Assembly (NCBI RefSeq): GCF_042453785.1
Contig: NC_091663.1
Location: 37,345,001 to 37,409,000 of the forward strand
Direction: 5' to 3'
From: Malus domestica
Lineage: Eukaryota > Streptophyta > Magnoliopsida > Rosales > Rosaceae
DNA: 64,000 nt
Shown here: one piece after another, positions 12,882 to 25,670 of the stretch
Layout: each line of letters opens with the position of its first letter
Position numbering within the stretch: the stretch's first letter is position 1
Position numbers and translations under genes: made by a program
The notes under the pieces: generated by a model
Databases searched by the model: none
Told to the model about the DNA's origin: nothing
Seen by the model: only the letters and a program-made list of their open reading frames with translations

Positions 12882-14730
12882 ATGGCGAATGCATTCTTCT
12901 CCTTCACACCCTTTGATTTTGGAGTCCTCGGTGGCGGTGGTGGTTTGACTCCACAGCTTGAAGATTATGAGAAGGAAGATCGGGAGTTCAAAGGGAAGCC
13001 AGACCATTTGTTTGGGATACAAGAATTAGGGTTGGGAGAGAGGGAAAAATTATCTCATTTGTCCAAAGATCAACAACAATCCAAGGCAAGTTATTTGATG
13101 ATGGATAATTTCAGTTTCGATACAGTTTGTTCCAAACATGATCTCCAACGATCCAACAGCAAGTCCGAGAAAGGACGAGTTCATGTTTCCAAAGATCACG
13201 CCCACCCCCACTACCAACAACAAAACCAACATTACCAATAACAATCCAAGTCAAATTACTCTGATTTGGATAATTTCATCTTTGACCCTTCCTTCCCATC
13301 CACGCAACCGATCCAGGATGCGGGAAATCAGCTCATGTACAGCCAAATCGGAGGATCAGACATTGCGGAAACCAACAAGCAACTGCCCCATCAGTCTTCC
13401 TTAGCTGCGTTGGACCTCCTAAACAACTACGGCAGTGCGTTCAAGAAGCTGAGGGGAGACAGATTAAGCAACAGATGCACTGAAGTTGAAGCCTCCTCGT
13501 ATTCGATCCAACAAAAACTGTCAACTGAGGAGATCATGAGGGTTGCCGGAGCACGGTATGTGCAAATCTCTAATCAAGGATATGGCGATTTTTTAATGCC
13601 TTTGCACCCGTTTGGCTACGCGCTTTCCGGTTTATCTGAAGAGGAAACGAAAGATGTGGAGCTTGCTCACATCCTTTTAGCTGCAGCAGAGAAGGTAGGC
13701 TACCAACAATTCGAGCGCGCAAACCGCCTGCTTCTTCATTGCGAAGTTGACGCCTCCTTCAAGGTCAACGGTGTTCAGAGGTTTGTTTTCTATTTCACCG
13801 AGGCGCTTAGTGAGAGAATAAAAAAGGAAACTGGGAACAGCATGTATAAGGGGAATCAGATGTCTACGTATAGTCTTGGACTAGGCACAAGCCTTTCATT
13901 TCTTGCATGTTGCCAAGATATCCCTTTTATTCCAGTAATGAAGCTCCCAGCAATCCAAGTAATACTTGTAAACGTTGCCTTGGAAAGTAAGGTTCTTTTG
14001 ATTGATCTCGAAATCAGAAGTGGAGTGCAATGGACAGGGCTGATGGAAGTGCTTGCAGAGCGCGAGGAGTGCCACATTGAGCTCCTTACAATAACCGCAG
14101 TGGGAGTGACAAGCAAGCAGAAGATCGAGGAGACAGGAAGGAGACTGGCAAGGACCAGTGATTGTGGCAGACATGGAAGATGTCAAGGACCAGTTGTTTG
14201 ATGTTGAGGATGACGAAGCTGTGGTGGTTTACGCCCCTTTAATACTGAGGACAATGATTTCGAGGCCAAGTTGCTTGGAAAATCTGGTGAGGGTGATGAG
14301 AACTCTCAGCCCTTGTGTAATGGTGGTGATTGACGTGGAGGCCAACCACAATTCACCGTCACTTGTGAACCGATTCATCGATGCGCTGTTTTATTACAGT
14401 GCAATTTTCGACTGCCTTGAGACTTGCATGAAGCAGGAGATGAACAGAGTGCTGATAGAGGGGCTGTTCCATGAGGGAATACGAAACATTGTGGTGGCGG
14501 AGGGGAGTGAAAGGGTTGCAAGAAGCGTGAAGATGGAAGTGTGGAGAGCCTTTTTTGCAAGGTTTAGAATGGTGGAAATCAACTTAAGTAATGCAGCTTT
14601 GTTCCAAGCTAGTTTGGTGGCTAAAAAGTATGGAAGCCCTCCTTGCACGCTTGATAGGAATGGGAAATGTCTTACTGTTGGGTGGAAGGGAACCCCAATC
14701 CATTCGCTTTCTGCTTGGAAATTCAGTTGA
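12882..14730 (+). pseudogene. GRAS-family transcription factor pseudogene (copy A)
   Basis: Single-exon GRAS gene, the close paralogue of 26991-28874. It starts with the same MANAFFSFTPFDFG N terminus and ends with the same SAWKF terminus. Two lesions relative to copy B are visible: an in-frame TAA at 13239-13241, where copy B has CAA, and a net 35-bp deletion near 14150 that shifts the frame between the VHIID-like region and the rest of the GRAS domain. Reading resumes in a different frame at about 14158-14730. The VHLID-like motif is also altered (VLLIDLE). Neither half alone could make a complete GRAS domain, so loss of function is likely, although the N-terminal part might still be translated. 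Confidence 0.85.
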
Positions 14731-14740
14731 GGAGAAAAAC

Positions 14741-14846
14741 TTATATATATCTGTGTATACTAGAAAAGTCCTCAAAGTTTGAACTGGTCCAACGAACTAT
14801 ATATTGTATATAGACTAATAGCAAATGGCAATAAATTTTCTCTAAG

Positions 14847-14880
<34 letters not shown>

Positions 14881-15293
14881 TGCTAAGAAGACTTTCTCAA
14901 AGGTGGAACTCTCCATGAACCTTCTGTCACCTCATGTTTTTTACACAATATATTATAATATTGACACAGAAACTAATGTTAAACTGTGAGGTGATAAAGA
15001 ATCTTTGAAGAGTCTTACTTTAAAAGCCTTCTTAATTATCATTAATGATATATATCAAAGAACACTATATACATTCATTCAAGCAATTATTAGGAAGGTG
15101 GGCTTTTATAAGACCATGTCAAAAAGTCAACTATACTTGAGCGTGGCGACCACTATATATTCTTGTTGGCAACTAATTGTGATCAATTTATCAGGTATGT
15201 AGCTTAACCCTAAGCCTTTCACATTATATTCATCATTTTCTAGACAAGAAAAAAGATCGATCGATCGCTTTAATTTAGGGTTTACAACTAAAA
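14741..15293. other. Intergenic with TA microsatellite
   Basis: Holds a (TA)n run at about 14848-14874 and then the upstream region of the membrane-protein gene. No other feature is recognised. Confidence 0.5.
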
Positions 15294-16085
15294 ATGGGTC
15301 GGCAGTACAATTCGGAACAAAGTGCTAAGAAGCTCTTGATCAATTCGACTATCTTCCTAAAACAACCTTTCCATATTCTCACACTCACCCTCCTCAGTTT
15401 ATTGCTTCCCCTCTCATTCCTCCTCCTATCCAGGCTATCTTGCACCAACTGTCTCTTAAGCATAAGCTTCCCCACTCTCATCATTCCTCCTCCGGAGCCC
15501 TCGAACTACGATTCATCATGCATCTTCTATCTCTTCCTCTATGCTATCCCTTCTTTTCTCTATCTTCTTGTTTCCATCGTCACTATAGCCGCCTTTATCC
15601 ACTGCATAACAGGAAAAATCACCATCATAACCGGGTTCCCGAGTCCCATTTTCCGTCCCCGTTTGAACACTGCTTGGATATTCCTGTGCACATTGCAAGT
15701 CTGAGTCGGTTTGGGAATCAAAGGTAGCATCGCCGCTGAGGTAGATGGGCGCGCTACTTTCGGCGGTGTTGTTGATGTCAAAATATGTTTGTTGAGCAGA
15801 GCAATATTTTTCCTAAGGTTGCATGAGACCATGCTTCATTGGTGTAGGGTTGTGGTGAAGCCGGTGGTGGATGACACGATTTTCGGTGGCGCTAGAGAGA
15901 AAAAGTGGGTTGAGAGGGTGGCAATAGCTGCCAGCTTTGGTTGTTTGTGGTGGTGGAGGTTGAGGGACGAGGTTGAGTCTTTGGTTGTTGTGGCTAAAGC
16001 TAAAAGAGAGCTGGCAATGGGCTTAGGAGTGTTGGTTGGTGGCTATATTACCTCACTGTGGCTATTGGTATGGTTAGGGTGGTAA
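15294..16085 (+). pseudogene. Uncharacterised multi-pass membrane protein gene, internal stop (copy B)
   Basis: A single reading frame of about 263 codons starts MGRQYNSEQSAKKL and is broken once by an in-frame TGA at 15702-15704, in the context LCTLQV(stop)VGLGIKG; the frame is otherwise unbroken. The protein has at least three hydrophobic stretches: about residues 21-48 (leucine/serine-rich), 78-105, and the C terminus (LVGGYITSLWLLVWLGW). A charged loop, GGAREKKWVERV, lies between. I do not recognise a named family with confidence; it looks like one of the small plant-specific 'transmembrane protein' families. A single clean nonsense change suggests recent loss, a sequencing error or a null allele. 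Both transposons sit just beyond its 3' end. Confidence 0.6.
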
Positions 16086-16559
16086 AGGGTCTTATGTGGC
16101 TTTCCATGGTTTTGTTATGTAGAAGGACAGAAGCCAAACTATGTAACGATTGCGGAGAAGATCATGGTCGCACTACTACAATATTAGCTTTAGGTGTCGG
16201 ACAATTCTGGCAGTTAATAAGCCATTCTGACGGATAAAAGATATCCGACACATAATTTATTTACTGTCGGATTAAAGTTACTTTCTGTCGGATATATCCG
16301 ACAGAAATTCCTAGCGGATTTAACCCTCAGTATTTTTGAATTCTTTTTTTTTAATATTTTTAACATATTCTGGCGGTTTTTAAGTTAATGGTGGCGGTTA
16401 TAACCGACAGAAATTGACTATTTTATTATTTTAGTTTCTGGCGATTATTATTTTATTATTTTGACGGTTATAACCGATATAAATTGACTATTATATTATT
16501 TAAAATGTTATATTGATTAAAAATAAAAAAACAAATGATTTAAATATTTTTTTTTCACT

Positions 16560-18420
16560 CACGGTCCTGTTACCTAATCTCTGAATGTTTTTTTTTTTGA
16601 GACTTTTTACACATGCTATCTCGGAGTATATACAAACATATTTGACTGTTAGATCGTTGCAACTAGTTTCATAGAATGCATATCCTATCGAATTGATAGA
16701 TTTAACAAACACTTAAGAGTTAATATTATACTTCCATTAAGTATAAAAAATTATCCATTAGTGTAAATATTTTAAATTGAAGATCGAATTTGTTCAATGC
16801 ATTCTTATAGGGTCGAGGAGTGTAGCTGTAAAAAATCATCAAAATCGGAGCTAAAATAATCGTTAAATTGTGATTTTTAGTTTATAACCGTCGAAAACTT
16901 TTGTTTTGTTACCTAATCTCTGAATGTTTCTTTTTTGTGATTTTTTAGGTATGCGATCTTGGAGTATATACAAACATATTTGACGGTTGGATCATTGAAA
17001 CTAGTTTCGTAGAATGCATATCCTATCAAATTGATAGATTTAACAAACACTTAAGAGTTAATGTTATACTTCCATTAAGTATAAAAAATTATCCATTAGT
17101 GTAAATATTTTAAATTGAAGATCGAATTTGTTCCATGCATTCTTATAGGGTCGAGGAGTGTAGTTGTAAAAAATCATCAAAATTGGAACTAAAATAACCG
17201 TTAAATTATGATTTTTCGTTTATAACCGTCGAAAACTTTTGTTCTGTTACCCAATCTCTGAATGTTTGTTTTTTGTGATTTTTTAGGTATGTGATCTCGG
17301 AGTATATACAAACATATTTGACGGTTGGATCGTTGAAACTAGTTTCGTAGAATGCATATCCTATCAAATTGATAGATTTAACAAATACTTAAGAGTTAAT
17401 GTTATACTTCCATTAAATATAAAAACTTATCCACTAGTGTAAATATTTTAAATTGAAGATCGAATTTGTTCAATACATTCTTATAGGGTCGAGGAGTGTA
17501 GCTGTAAAAAATCATCAAAATCGGAGCTAAAATAACCGTTAAATTGTGATTTTTCGTTTATAACCGTCGAAAACTTTTGTTCTGTTACCTAATCTCTGAG
17601 TGTTTGTTTTTTGTGATTTTTTAGGTATGCGATCTCAGAGTATATACAAATATATTTGACGGTTGCATCGTTGAAACTAGTTTCATAGAATGCATATCCT
17701 ATCAAATTGATAGATTTAACAAACACTTAAGAGTTAATGTTATACTTCCATTAAGTTTAAAATATGATTTATCCACTAGTGTAAATATTTTAAATTGAAG
17801 ATCGAATTCATTCATTGCATTCTTATAGGATCGAGGAGTGTAGCTGCAAAAAAATCATCAACATCGGAGCTAAAATAACCGTTAAATTGTGATTTTTCGT
17901 TTATAACCATCGAAAACTTTTGTTCCATTACCTAATCTCTGAATGTTTGTTTTTTACGATTTTTTACGTATGTGATCTTGGAGTGTGTACAAACAAGTTT
18001 GACGGTTGGATTGTTGAAAAACGTTTCATAGAATGCGTATCACATCAAAACGGTAGATTAAACCAACACTTAGAGTTAATATTATACTTGTATTAAGTAT
18101 AAAATAAGATTTTGTGGTATCAGCTAGTGTAAATATTTTAAATTGAAGATCAAATTCGTTCATTGCATTCTTATAGGGTCGAGGAGTGTAGCTGTAAAAA
18201 AAATCATCAAAACCGGAGCTAAAATAACCGTTAAATTGTGATTTTTTGTTTATAACCGTCGAAAACTTTTGTTCCGTTACCTAATCTCTGAACATTTGTT
18301 TTTTGTGATTTTTTACGTAAGTGATCTCGGAGTGTGTACAAACAAGTTTGACGGTTAGATCATTGAAAAAGGTTTCGTACAATGTGTATCACATCAAAAT
18401 TGAGGAGTGTAGCAAAATTG
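16560..18420 (+). repeat. ~340-bp tandem repeat array inside the CACTA element
   Basis: About five and a half copies of a unit of 338-345 bp. Each carries the order GTTACCTAATCTCTGA, then GATTTTTTAGGTATG, then ACGGTTGGATC, then AATGCATATCCTATC, then GTCGAGGAGTGTAGC, then GTTAAATTGTGATTTTTCG. Unit starts fall near 16568, 16908, 17246, 17584, 17928 and 18275. The first four units are the most alike; the later ones have drifted (GTGTGTACAAACAAG variants). Confidence 0.9.
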
Positions 18421-19239
18421 AGTGGCATTCTATTATTTATATAATTGATTAATTTTAGTAAGATAATATTTCATTTTGTTGTTGTTGTATGGGAACAGTA
18501 AGGTGATTTCCAAACAATTTTTTTTTTTTGAAATTTTCAGATCATCATCATAATTTAAAATTTCTAAGTTTTGGATATTTGTACATCAATCTTTGTGCTT
18601 CTATATATGCAATTCAATAATATTTGGTAAATATTTTATGTAGAATTATTATACATTTTGTAGTATATCAGTATATATATATATATATTAGACAAAACAA
18701 AAAGTATGTATGTTTATAATCAATCTCACGCTCAAAATAAATAAAAATAATAATCAATCTCTCATTTTCAATAAACGAATATAAAAATAATTAACAAAAG
18801 ATATCCAATTTAACAAAGAACATGGCAAAATATAAAAAACATTTACAAGATACACACAATTAGTAAATAACAGCAAAATGTTCAATTTTTTTTGAAATAT
18901 TTTAATTGGATTATCCAAATTAACAATGAACATGACAAAAAAATTACAAGATGTAGTTAATAGTTATCTATTAAACCAAACAATTATTTATTTTCGACGA
19001 AAAAAAAATAATTATTTATTTATTTTTTAAAAACTTATTCTACTTAAATACATTTATTTATTTATTTATTAAGCCAAACAATTATTATTTTATTTTTTAA
19101 AATAGTAACAAATTTTGGGGGGAATTTAAAATTTTGGGAGGGAATTTTGGGGGGAATTTTGCCGGCATTTTTTGTACTGTCGGTTTTAACCGACAGGAAT
19201 GAAAATTTTCCGTCGGTTTTAACCGACAGTAATGAAATT

Positions 19240-20455
19240 TTTTTTATTCCCGCATCCTCAGTCCCTCTGTTTAGATTTTGTCATTTTCATTTAGATTTTC
19301 GAAGTGGGATTAACCCACTCTCGGTCCCTCTGTTTTCCTCATTCTGGAAACATTATCTCTCTTTGTAAACTCTCTCCCTCTCTTGAACTAGCTCATTCTC
19401 TCTCTCTCTCTGTCACCGAGAACCACCATCACCATCTCCACTTCTCTATGCACGAAACCAAGCCGCCACCACCACCATTTTCTACATCCTCAAGCTTTGG
19501 GTATTTTGCTGGTACCCTTGCATGTGTGATCAATGACGAAGAGGTCAAGCTCGAGAGCTCCGAGTTCCCATTTCGAGACTCAGGTGAGGCTTATGAACTC
19601 AAACCTACAAATTTACATTCTTTACTTGTTTTCGTGGTGATTGGTGACTGAATTTTAGTTGGGGTTCGAAGGTTTAACCCATGCGTCTCTCTGTGTATGC
19701 TTTCCAAATTCCAACGAGGAAATCCGACCAAATCCGGACGAGTTTGTAACTGGTGGTGCACAGACTCACCTGAGACCGATTCTATGTAACTAAATACTTC
19801 CTTGCATGCGTGTTTTAACTAGAAAACCTGGTGAAACTTACATGCCTGCTCTTTGTCCTTCGTTTTTAGAATCCGGCAAGGGTAAACAGACGAACTTCAA
19901 CGAGTTCGAGACGCATTCTCCCCCCATTTCCACTTCTCTTTACTTAAATAAGTTTTTGAGGTTTTAGTTGTGCTATGGGGTTGAAAAATAAATTAAAATT
20001 TGGGGGTAAATCAACCTCTCCGTCCTCCGCTTCACACTCGGTAACTCTCTCGCTCTTTTTCTCTCTCTTTCTCTGGACTGAGATTTCGATTGTGATGGAT
20101 TGATGGGTTTTGGGCAGGAATACCTGGGCTGGATGAATCCTATCTACCAAGATGGATTGGATATGGGTTTGGTTCGCTTTTGATTTTGAACCATTTTGTT
20201 GGTTCCACTGCAACCCCAGCACAGCTTGTAAGAGAATGAAATGTTTTTTCTTGTGTTGTGTTTGTTTCAGTTTGTGTTGGATTTTATGTTAATTTTTGTG
20301 GGTTTGTGTGTTGCTTCTTCTTCTTCTTCCCCCTTTTGCTTCCCCCCTCTTGCTTCATTTCTTCTGATATTTTCTCTCTCTCTCGCTCTCTTCAAAATCC
20401 CACAACAGGTTTCCAAGATCGAGCTCCAGCGAGGTTTCGAATGGTGAATGCAGGG
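19240..20455 (+). other. Possible captured gene fragment inside the CACTA element
   Basis: This part differs in texture from the rest of the transposon. It is CT-rich and 5'-UTR-like (19360-19415), followed by a short open stretch near 19449-19585 with proline and serine codons that ends at a donor-like CAG/GTGAGG. Further CT-rich and exon-like segments follow to about 20445. It could be host gene sequence picked up by the transposon, but the source gene is not recognised and the idea rests on composition alone. Confidence 0.35.
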
Positions 20456-20995
20456 GGCAGAAATATTTTTTTTATTATTATTAACATATTATCTGTCGGT
20501 TTTATCCGACAATAATGATTTTATTTATTTTATAATAAATTCTCTGTCGGTTTTATCCGACATAATTACTGGCGGTTTTAGTATTTTCTGTCGGTTTTAG
20601 CCGACAATAATTCTTTTATTTATTATAATACATATATATCCTGTTGGTTATAACCGATAGGATTTCTGTCGGTTTTAGAGTATTTTCTGTCGGAAAATTC
20701 ATTTCCTGACGCAGGCAATTCTGTCGCTTATTATATCCGTCACTGCCTCCATTTTCTGTCGAATTTTGCTTAAAATCCGACAGTAATATACGTTTTTTGT
20801 TGATTTTTGAACCGCCAGTTATAGATGATTTTGTAGTAGTGTCGTCAAGACAACAAGGTCTAAATCTCACAATGCTCATCCAATTAATTGACTATCGAAC
20901 ACAAAATCTTAGGTGCATAAGTAAATTTTCTGAACCATTTGAGCTACAGATCTCTTATCTTCTTCATTTCATACTTAATTTTGTATTGTTGGGTA

Positions 20996-21592
20996 TGTTG
21001 GTATATGGTCCAGCCCATGATCAATGTTCTAGATTATTCTAGTAAGCAAGTGAGGTGGCTAGAGCATGCTAGACAATTTTAGCATGTTATTAAGTTGATG
21101 GAAGAAGCTAGAGAGTGCTAGCTTCCTTGGTTGCAAATGGAAAGATCTAGAAGCTACAATTTTGTGGCTAGTCTAGAATTATCTATGCTAGAGGTTTAAG
21201 AATACACTAGAAACTAGTAGAATGTCAAACCCTCACCTATAAATATGGGTGTGATGTTGTAGTGAAGTAACCAATTAAGAACCAAGTGTGAGTAGCAAAT
21301 GATCAAGTCCAAAGCTAAAGTTCCACTCCAAGAGTGAGAGTGAGAGTGTTCCACTACACATTGTGATTGAAGTTTAGAGTGATAGAAAGTGTGTGTCATA
21401 CTTTCTTGTATCCTCAAGCCTTGTCTTTGGCTTGGTAAGACTACTCTTGTTGTACTCATCTTTTTCATATAGTGAAGATTGATCATTGTTTCGTGGACGT
21501 AGGCATAAATTGTTGAACCACATAAATTCTTGGTGTCCATTTTCTACTTTACATTGTGCATTCTCTATCTTGTAGTACCGACATTCCTAACA
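20996..21592 (+). repeat. 5' LTR of the copia fossil
   Basis: 597 bp, TG...CA ended, immediately followed by the primer-binding site. It contains the repeated word CTAGA/TCTAG near its start and a TATAAATATGG box near 21238. Confidence 0.95.
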
Positions 21593-24500
21593 AGTGGTAT
21601 CAGAGCCAGGTTGGCTTGTACTACGAGATGAAAAAAAGTGGCACTATGATCAAACTCACCAACTCCAATTGGGTAACATGGAAGCCAAGGATGGAGGACA
21701 TTCTCTATTGTAAGGATCTGCATGAGCCAATTGAAGGAGATGCCGCTAAGCCTGAGAGCATGTCCGATGCCGAGTGGAAGAAGATGAATCGCAAGGCTAT
21801 TGGCACAATTAGACAATGGGTAGACAATAGTGTTTTTCACCATGTGTTTAATGAAACCAATGCCCGCGAGTTTTGGATGAAGCTTGAGTCCTTGTTCGAG
21901 AAGAAGACCCCAGCCAAGAAAGCCTTCTTAATCAAAGAGCGCATCAATGTGAAGTACAATGATGGTTTAAGTGTAGCAGAACACTTGAACAATTTACAAA
22001 ATATCATCAACCAGTTGGCTACTATGAAAATGATGATTGAGGACGAGCTGCAAGCGCTATTGCTACTTGGATCCTTGCCAGACAATTGGGAGACCTTTGT
22101 GGTGAGTATAAGTAACTCTGCTTCTAATGGTGTTCTTACTCTTGATAATGTTAAAAATAGCATGCTCAATGAAGAAACAAGGAAAAAGACTTCTGGCACA
22201 GATAGCAGCCAAGTATTTGTCACAGAGAACCGCGGAAGAAGTAAGAATAGAGGGCCTAGAGGTCATGGCAAGAGTCCTAGCCGATCCAACTCAAGGTTCA
22301 GGGGTGCATGCCACCATTGTGGCCTCATATGAAGAAAAATTGTCGAGTTTGGAAGAGAGAGCAAATGGAAGGAAACAATCAGAAGAAAGATGATACTGGC
22401 AATACCACCGCTGTCATATGTGGTGATGTACCAGAAATATTGTCTGTTGGTGAATGTCTGCATATGGGCAACTCTGACAAAGATATTGAATGGATCTTTG
22501 ACAATGGAGCTTCCTTCCATGCTACGTCCAAACGGGAGTTCTTCAGTACATACAAAGAAGGTGACTTTGGCATAGTGAAGATGGGGAATGAAAGCTATTC
22601 CAAAATTCTTGGAATTGGTGATATTTGCCTAAAAACTAATCTCGACTGCTAGTTGATGTTGAAATATGTGAGACATATTCCTGATATACGTCTCAATCTG
22701 ATATCCATCGGTACCCTTGATCGACAAGGTTATTATCACCATATTGGCGAAGGAAAATTGAAGCTTACTAAAGGCTTAATGGTGGTAGCAAGAGCACGAC
22801 TTTGTTGTACGTTGTACCGGTCAAATGCCAAGGTTTTGAAAGGTGAGTTGAATGTTGTGGATGACTCATCTCTAGACTTGTGGCATAAGAGGCTAGGCCA
22901 CATGAGCGAGAAAAGCCTACAAGTTTTGGCAAAGAAGTCTCACATTCTCTTTGCCAAATGTACGTCGTTAAACTCTTGTGAGCATTGTTTATTTGGAAAA
23001 CAAAGAAGAGTTAGTTTTTTCTGTTCCATCTACAAAGAAAGGAAATTTATTATATCTTGTTTATTCAGATGCGTGTGGTCCCATGGAAGTCGAGTCACTT
23101 GGAAGAAATAAATATTTTGTTACTTATATTGATGATGCTTCACGAAGGGTCTGGGTGTATTTGTTGAAATCCAAAGACAAGGTGTTTCAGACATTCAAGG
23201 AGTTTCATGCCATGGTGGAGAGGGAAATTGGGAAACCTCTCAAGTGCCTTCGTAGCGACAACGGTGGCGAGTACACATCTCACCAGTTTAGAGAGTATTG
23301 TGTGAAACATGGCATACGCCATGAGAAGACAGTTCCTGGAACTCCACAACATAACGGTGTTGCTGAAAGAATGAACCGAACCATCATGGAGAAAGTCATG
23401 TGTATGCTGAGGACTGCAAAGTTATCCAAAGCAATTCTGGTGTGAAGCTGTAAGGACAGCCTGCTATTTGATCAACTGATCTCCATCAGTACCATTAGGT
23501 CTTAATGTTCCAGAGAGAGTATGGACTGGTAATGATGTGTCTTACTCTCATCTGAAGTTGTTTGGTTGCAAAGCTTTTGTGCATGTGCCCAAAGAGCAGA
23601 GATCGAAGTTAGACTACAAAGCTACACCGTGTATCTTTCTTAGTTATAGCGGTGAAGATTTTGGTTATAGATTATGAGACCCATACTAAAAGAAGTTTAT
23701 CAGAAGTAGAGATGTGATCTTTTATGAAGACCAAACAATTAGAGATTCGAGTAAAGAGGCACAACTAAATGATGCAGTCAGAAGAGTTGATCCATTAGCT
23801 TCAGATGAAGAAAGTCACGGTGATATCCCTGAAGCAGCTGTCAATGAAGTGCCTGCAGAACCAGATAATGTTGATCAGATGGAGCCTAATCAAGATGTGT
23901 CAGACCATGAGATTGCTGATCAGGGAGAGCCTAGTCAAGAAGAGCAGATTCAAGGAGAACCTAATCAGGGGGAGCCTCCAGCCCTGCAAAAGAATTAAGA
24001 TCAGGTCAGAAGATCCAGCAGAAGTCAAATACCGTCTACCAAGTATTCTTCGTCAGAGTTTATCATGTTGACTAATTATGGAGAGCCTGAAACTTATGAG
24101 GAGGCCAGAGCCCATAACGACAGTGATAAATGGAGTCAGAGATGGATTCCTTATTAAAGAATGATACCTATGAGCTGATGGAGCTTCCAAAGGGCAGAAA
24201 AGAGTTGAAAAACAAGTAGGTGTTCAAATTGAAAAGGGACGACAACATGACAAGGTACAAAGCTCGTTTGGTTGTCAAAGGTTTTGGTCAAAAGAAAAGA
24301 GTTGACTTTGATGAGATTTTCTCACCGGTGGTGAAGATGACTTCCATTCGAGTTATCCTTGGTATGGCAGTAAGCATGGATCTTGAGCTCAAGCAGTTAG
24401 ACGTTAAAACTGCATTTCTCCACGGCAACTTAGAAGATGAGATATACATGGAGCAACCCAAAGGCTTTGAAGTCAAAGGTAAAGAAAATTTGGTATGCAA

Positions 24501-25670
24501 GCTCAAGAAAAGCTTATATGGTTTTAAGTAGGCTCCGAGACAGTGGAATAAGAAGTTCAACTCATTCATGGTGAGTAATGGGTACAAGAGAACTCATGCT
24601 GACTCTTGTGTCTATATCAACAATTTTCTGGAGGTAAATTCATCATTTTATTGCTTTATGTTGATGACATGTTAATTGTCGGTCAAGATGCTTCTATGAT
24701 TAAAAAGCTCAAGGAAGAGTTATCTAAGTCCTTTGACATGAAGGACTAAAGGCCAGCCAAGTAGATTTTGGGCATGGAGATAATTCGTGATAGAAAATCC
24801 AAGAAGTTGTGGTTGTCACAAGAAAAGTATGTTGAACGGGTGCTTGAAAGGTTCAACATGAAAGCAGCGAAATCAGTAAGCTCACCTTTAGCCAATCATA
24901 TCAAGTTTAGCAAAGAGTCGTGTCCAAAAACATATGAAGAAAAGGAGAAAATGGCAGTTGTTTCCTACTCTTCAGCAGTAGGAAGTATCATGTATGCAAT
25001 GGTGTGCACACGGCCAAATATTGCTCATGCAGTAGGTGTGGTGAGCAGGTTTCTCTCTAATCCAGGGAAGGACTACTAGGAAGCTGTTAAGTGGATTCTC
25101 ATATATTTGAAGGGGACTTCTAAGATGTGCTTGTGCTTTGACAATTCCAAACCAATCTTGGAAGGATTTACAAATGCTAACATGGAAGGTGACCTGGATG
25201 GTAGAAAATCTACGTCTGGGTACTTGTTTACTTTTGCAAGGGGAGCCGTGTCTTGTCAATCTAAGTTGCAAAAATGTGTTGCTTTGTCCACAACCGAGGC
25301 TGAATACATAGCCGCTACAGAAGCATGCAAAGAGTTGTTGTGGTTGAAGAGGTTTCTCCAAGAGTTGGGTTTGAAGCAAAGTGATTATGGCGTTTATTGT
25401 GATAGTCAAAGTGCTCTGGATTTGAGCAAGAACACTACATATCATTCACACACTAAGCACATTGATATTCGTTATCACTGGATTAAAGATGCTATCGAGT
25501 ACAAGTTGCTACAGCTGAAGAAGATTCATATCGATAATAATTCTTCAGACATGTTGACAAAGGTAGTCACAAAATCAAAGTTGGAATTCTGCATTAAGGC
25601 TACTGGGATGGACTCCAGGTAACTTGGAGTCATGATCGGAATTCCTCCCTCATGGACTGGAGGGGGAGAT

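Larger units (their letters stand above)
11055..14740 (+). repeat. Segmental duplication, copy A
   Basis: This 3.7-kb block is paralogous to 15835-28885 (copy B) once the two transposons of copy B are subtracted. Homology starts abruptly at TTCATTGGTGTAGGG (11055 here, 15835 in copy B) and fades just after the GRAS stop codon. It contains the 3' end of the membrane-protein gene, the intergenic spacer and the GRAS pseudogene. The spacer carries a SINE-like insertion that copy B lacks. Confidence 0.85.
16171..20841 (+). mobile_element. Non-autonomous CACTA (En/Spm) DNA transposon
   Basis: The element starts CACTACTACAA and ends TTGTAGTAGTG, a perfect 11-bp terminal inverted repeat with the CACTA signature. 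It is flanked by a 3-bp target duplication, TCG (16168-16170 and 20842-20844), as expected for the superfamily. Subterminal regions are filled with short direct and inverted copies of TGTCGG / CCGACA, the expected transposase-binding type of array. The paralogous locus has the intact empty site at 11389-11391. No transposase coding region is visible in 4.7 kb, so the copy must depend on a partner. It inserted about 85 bp beyond the membrane-protein gene. Confidence 0.93.

Noticed and set aside
21556-25622. Open frames between the copia LTRs as host genes
   Set aside because: They are parts of the retrotransposon fossil.
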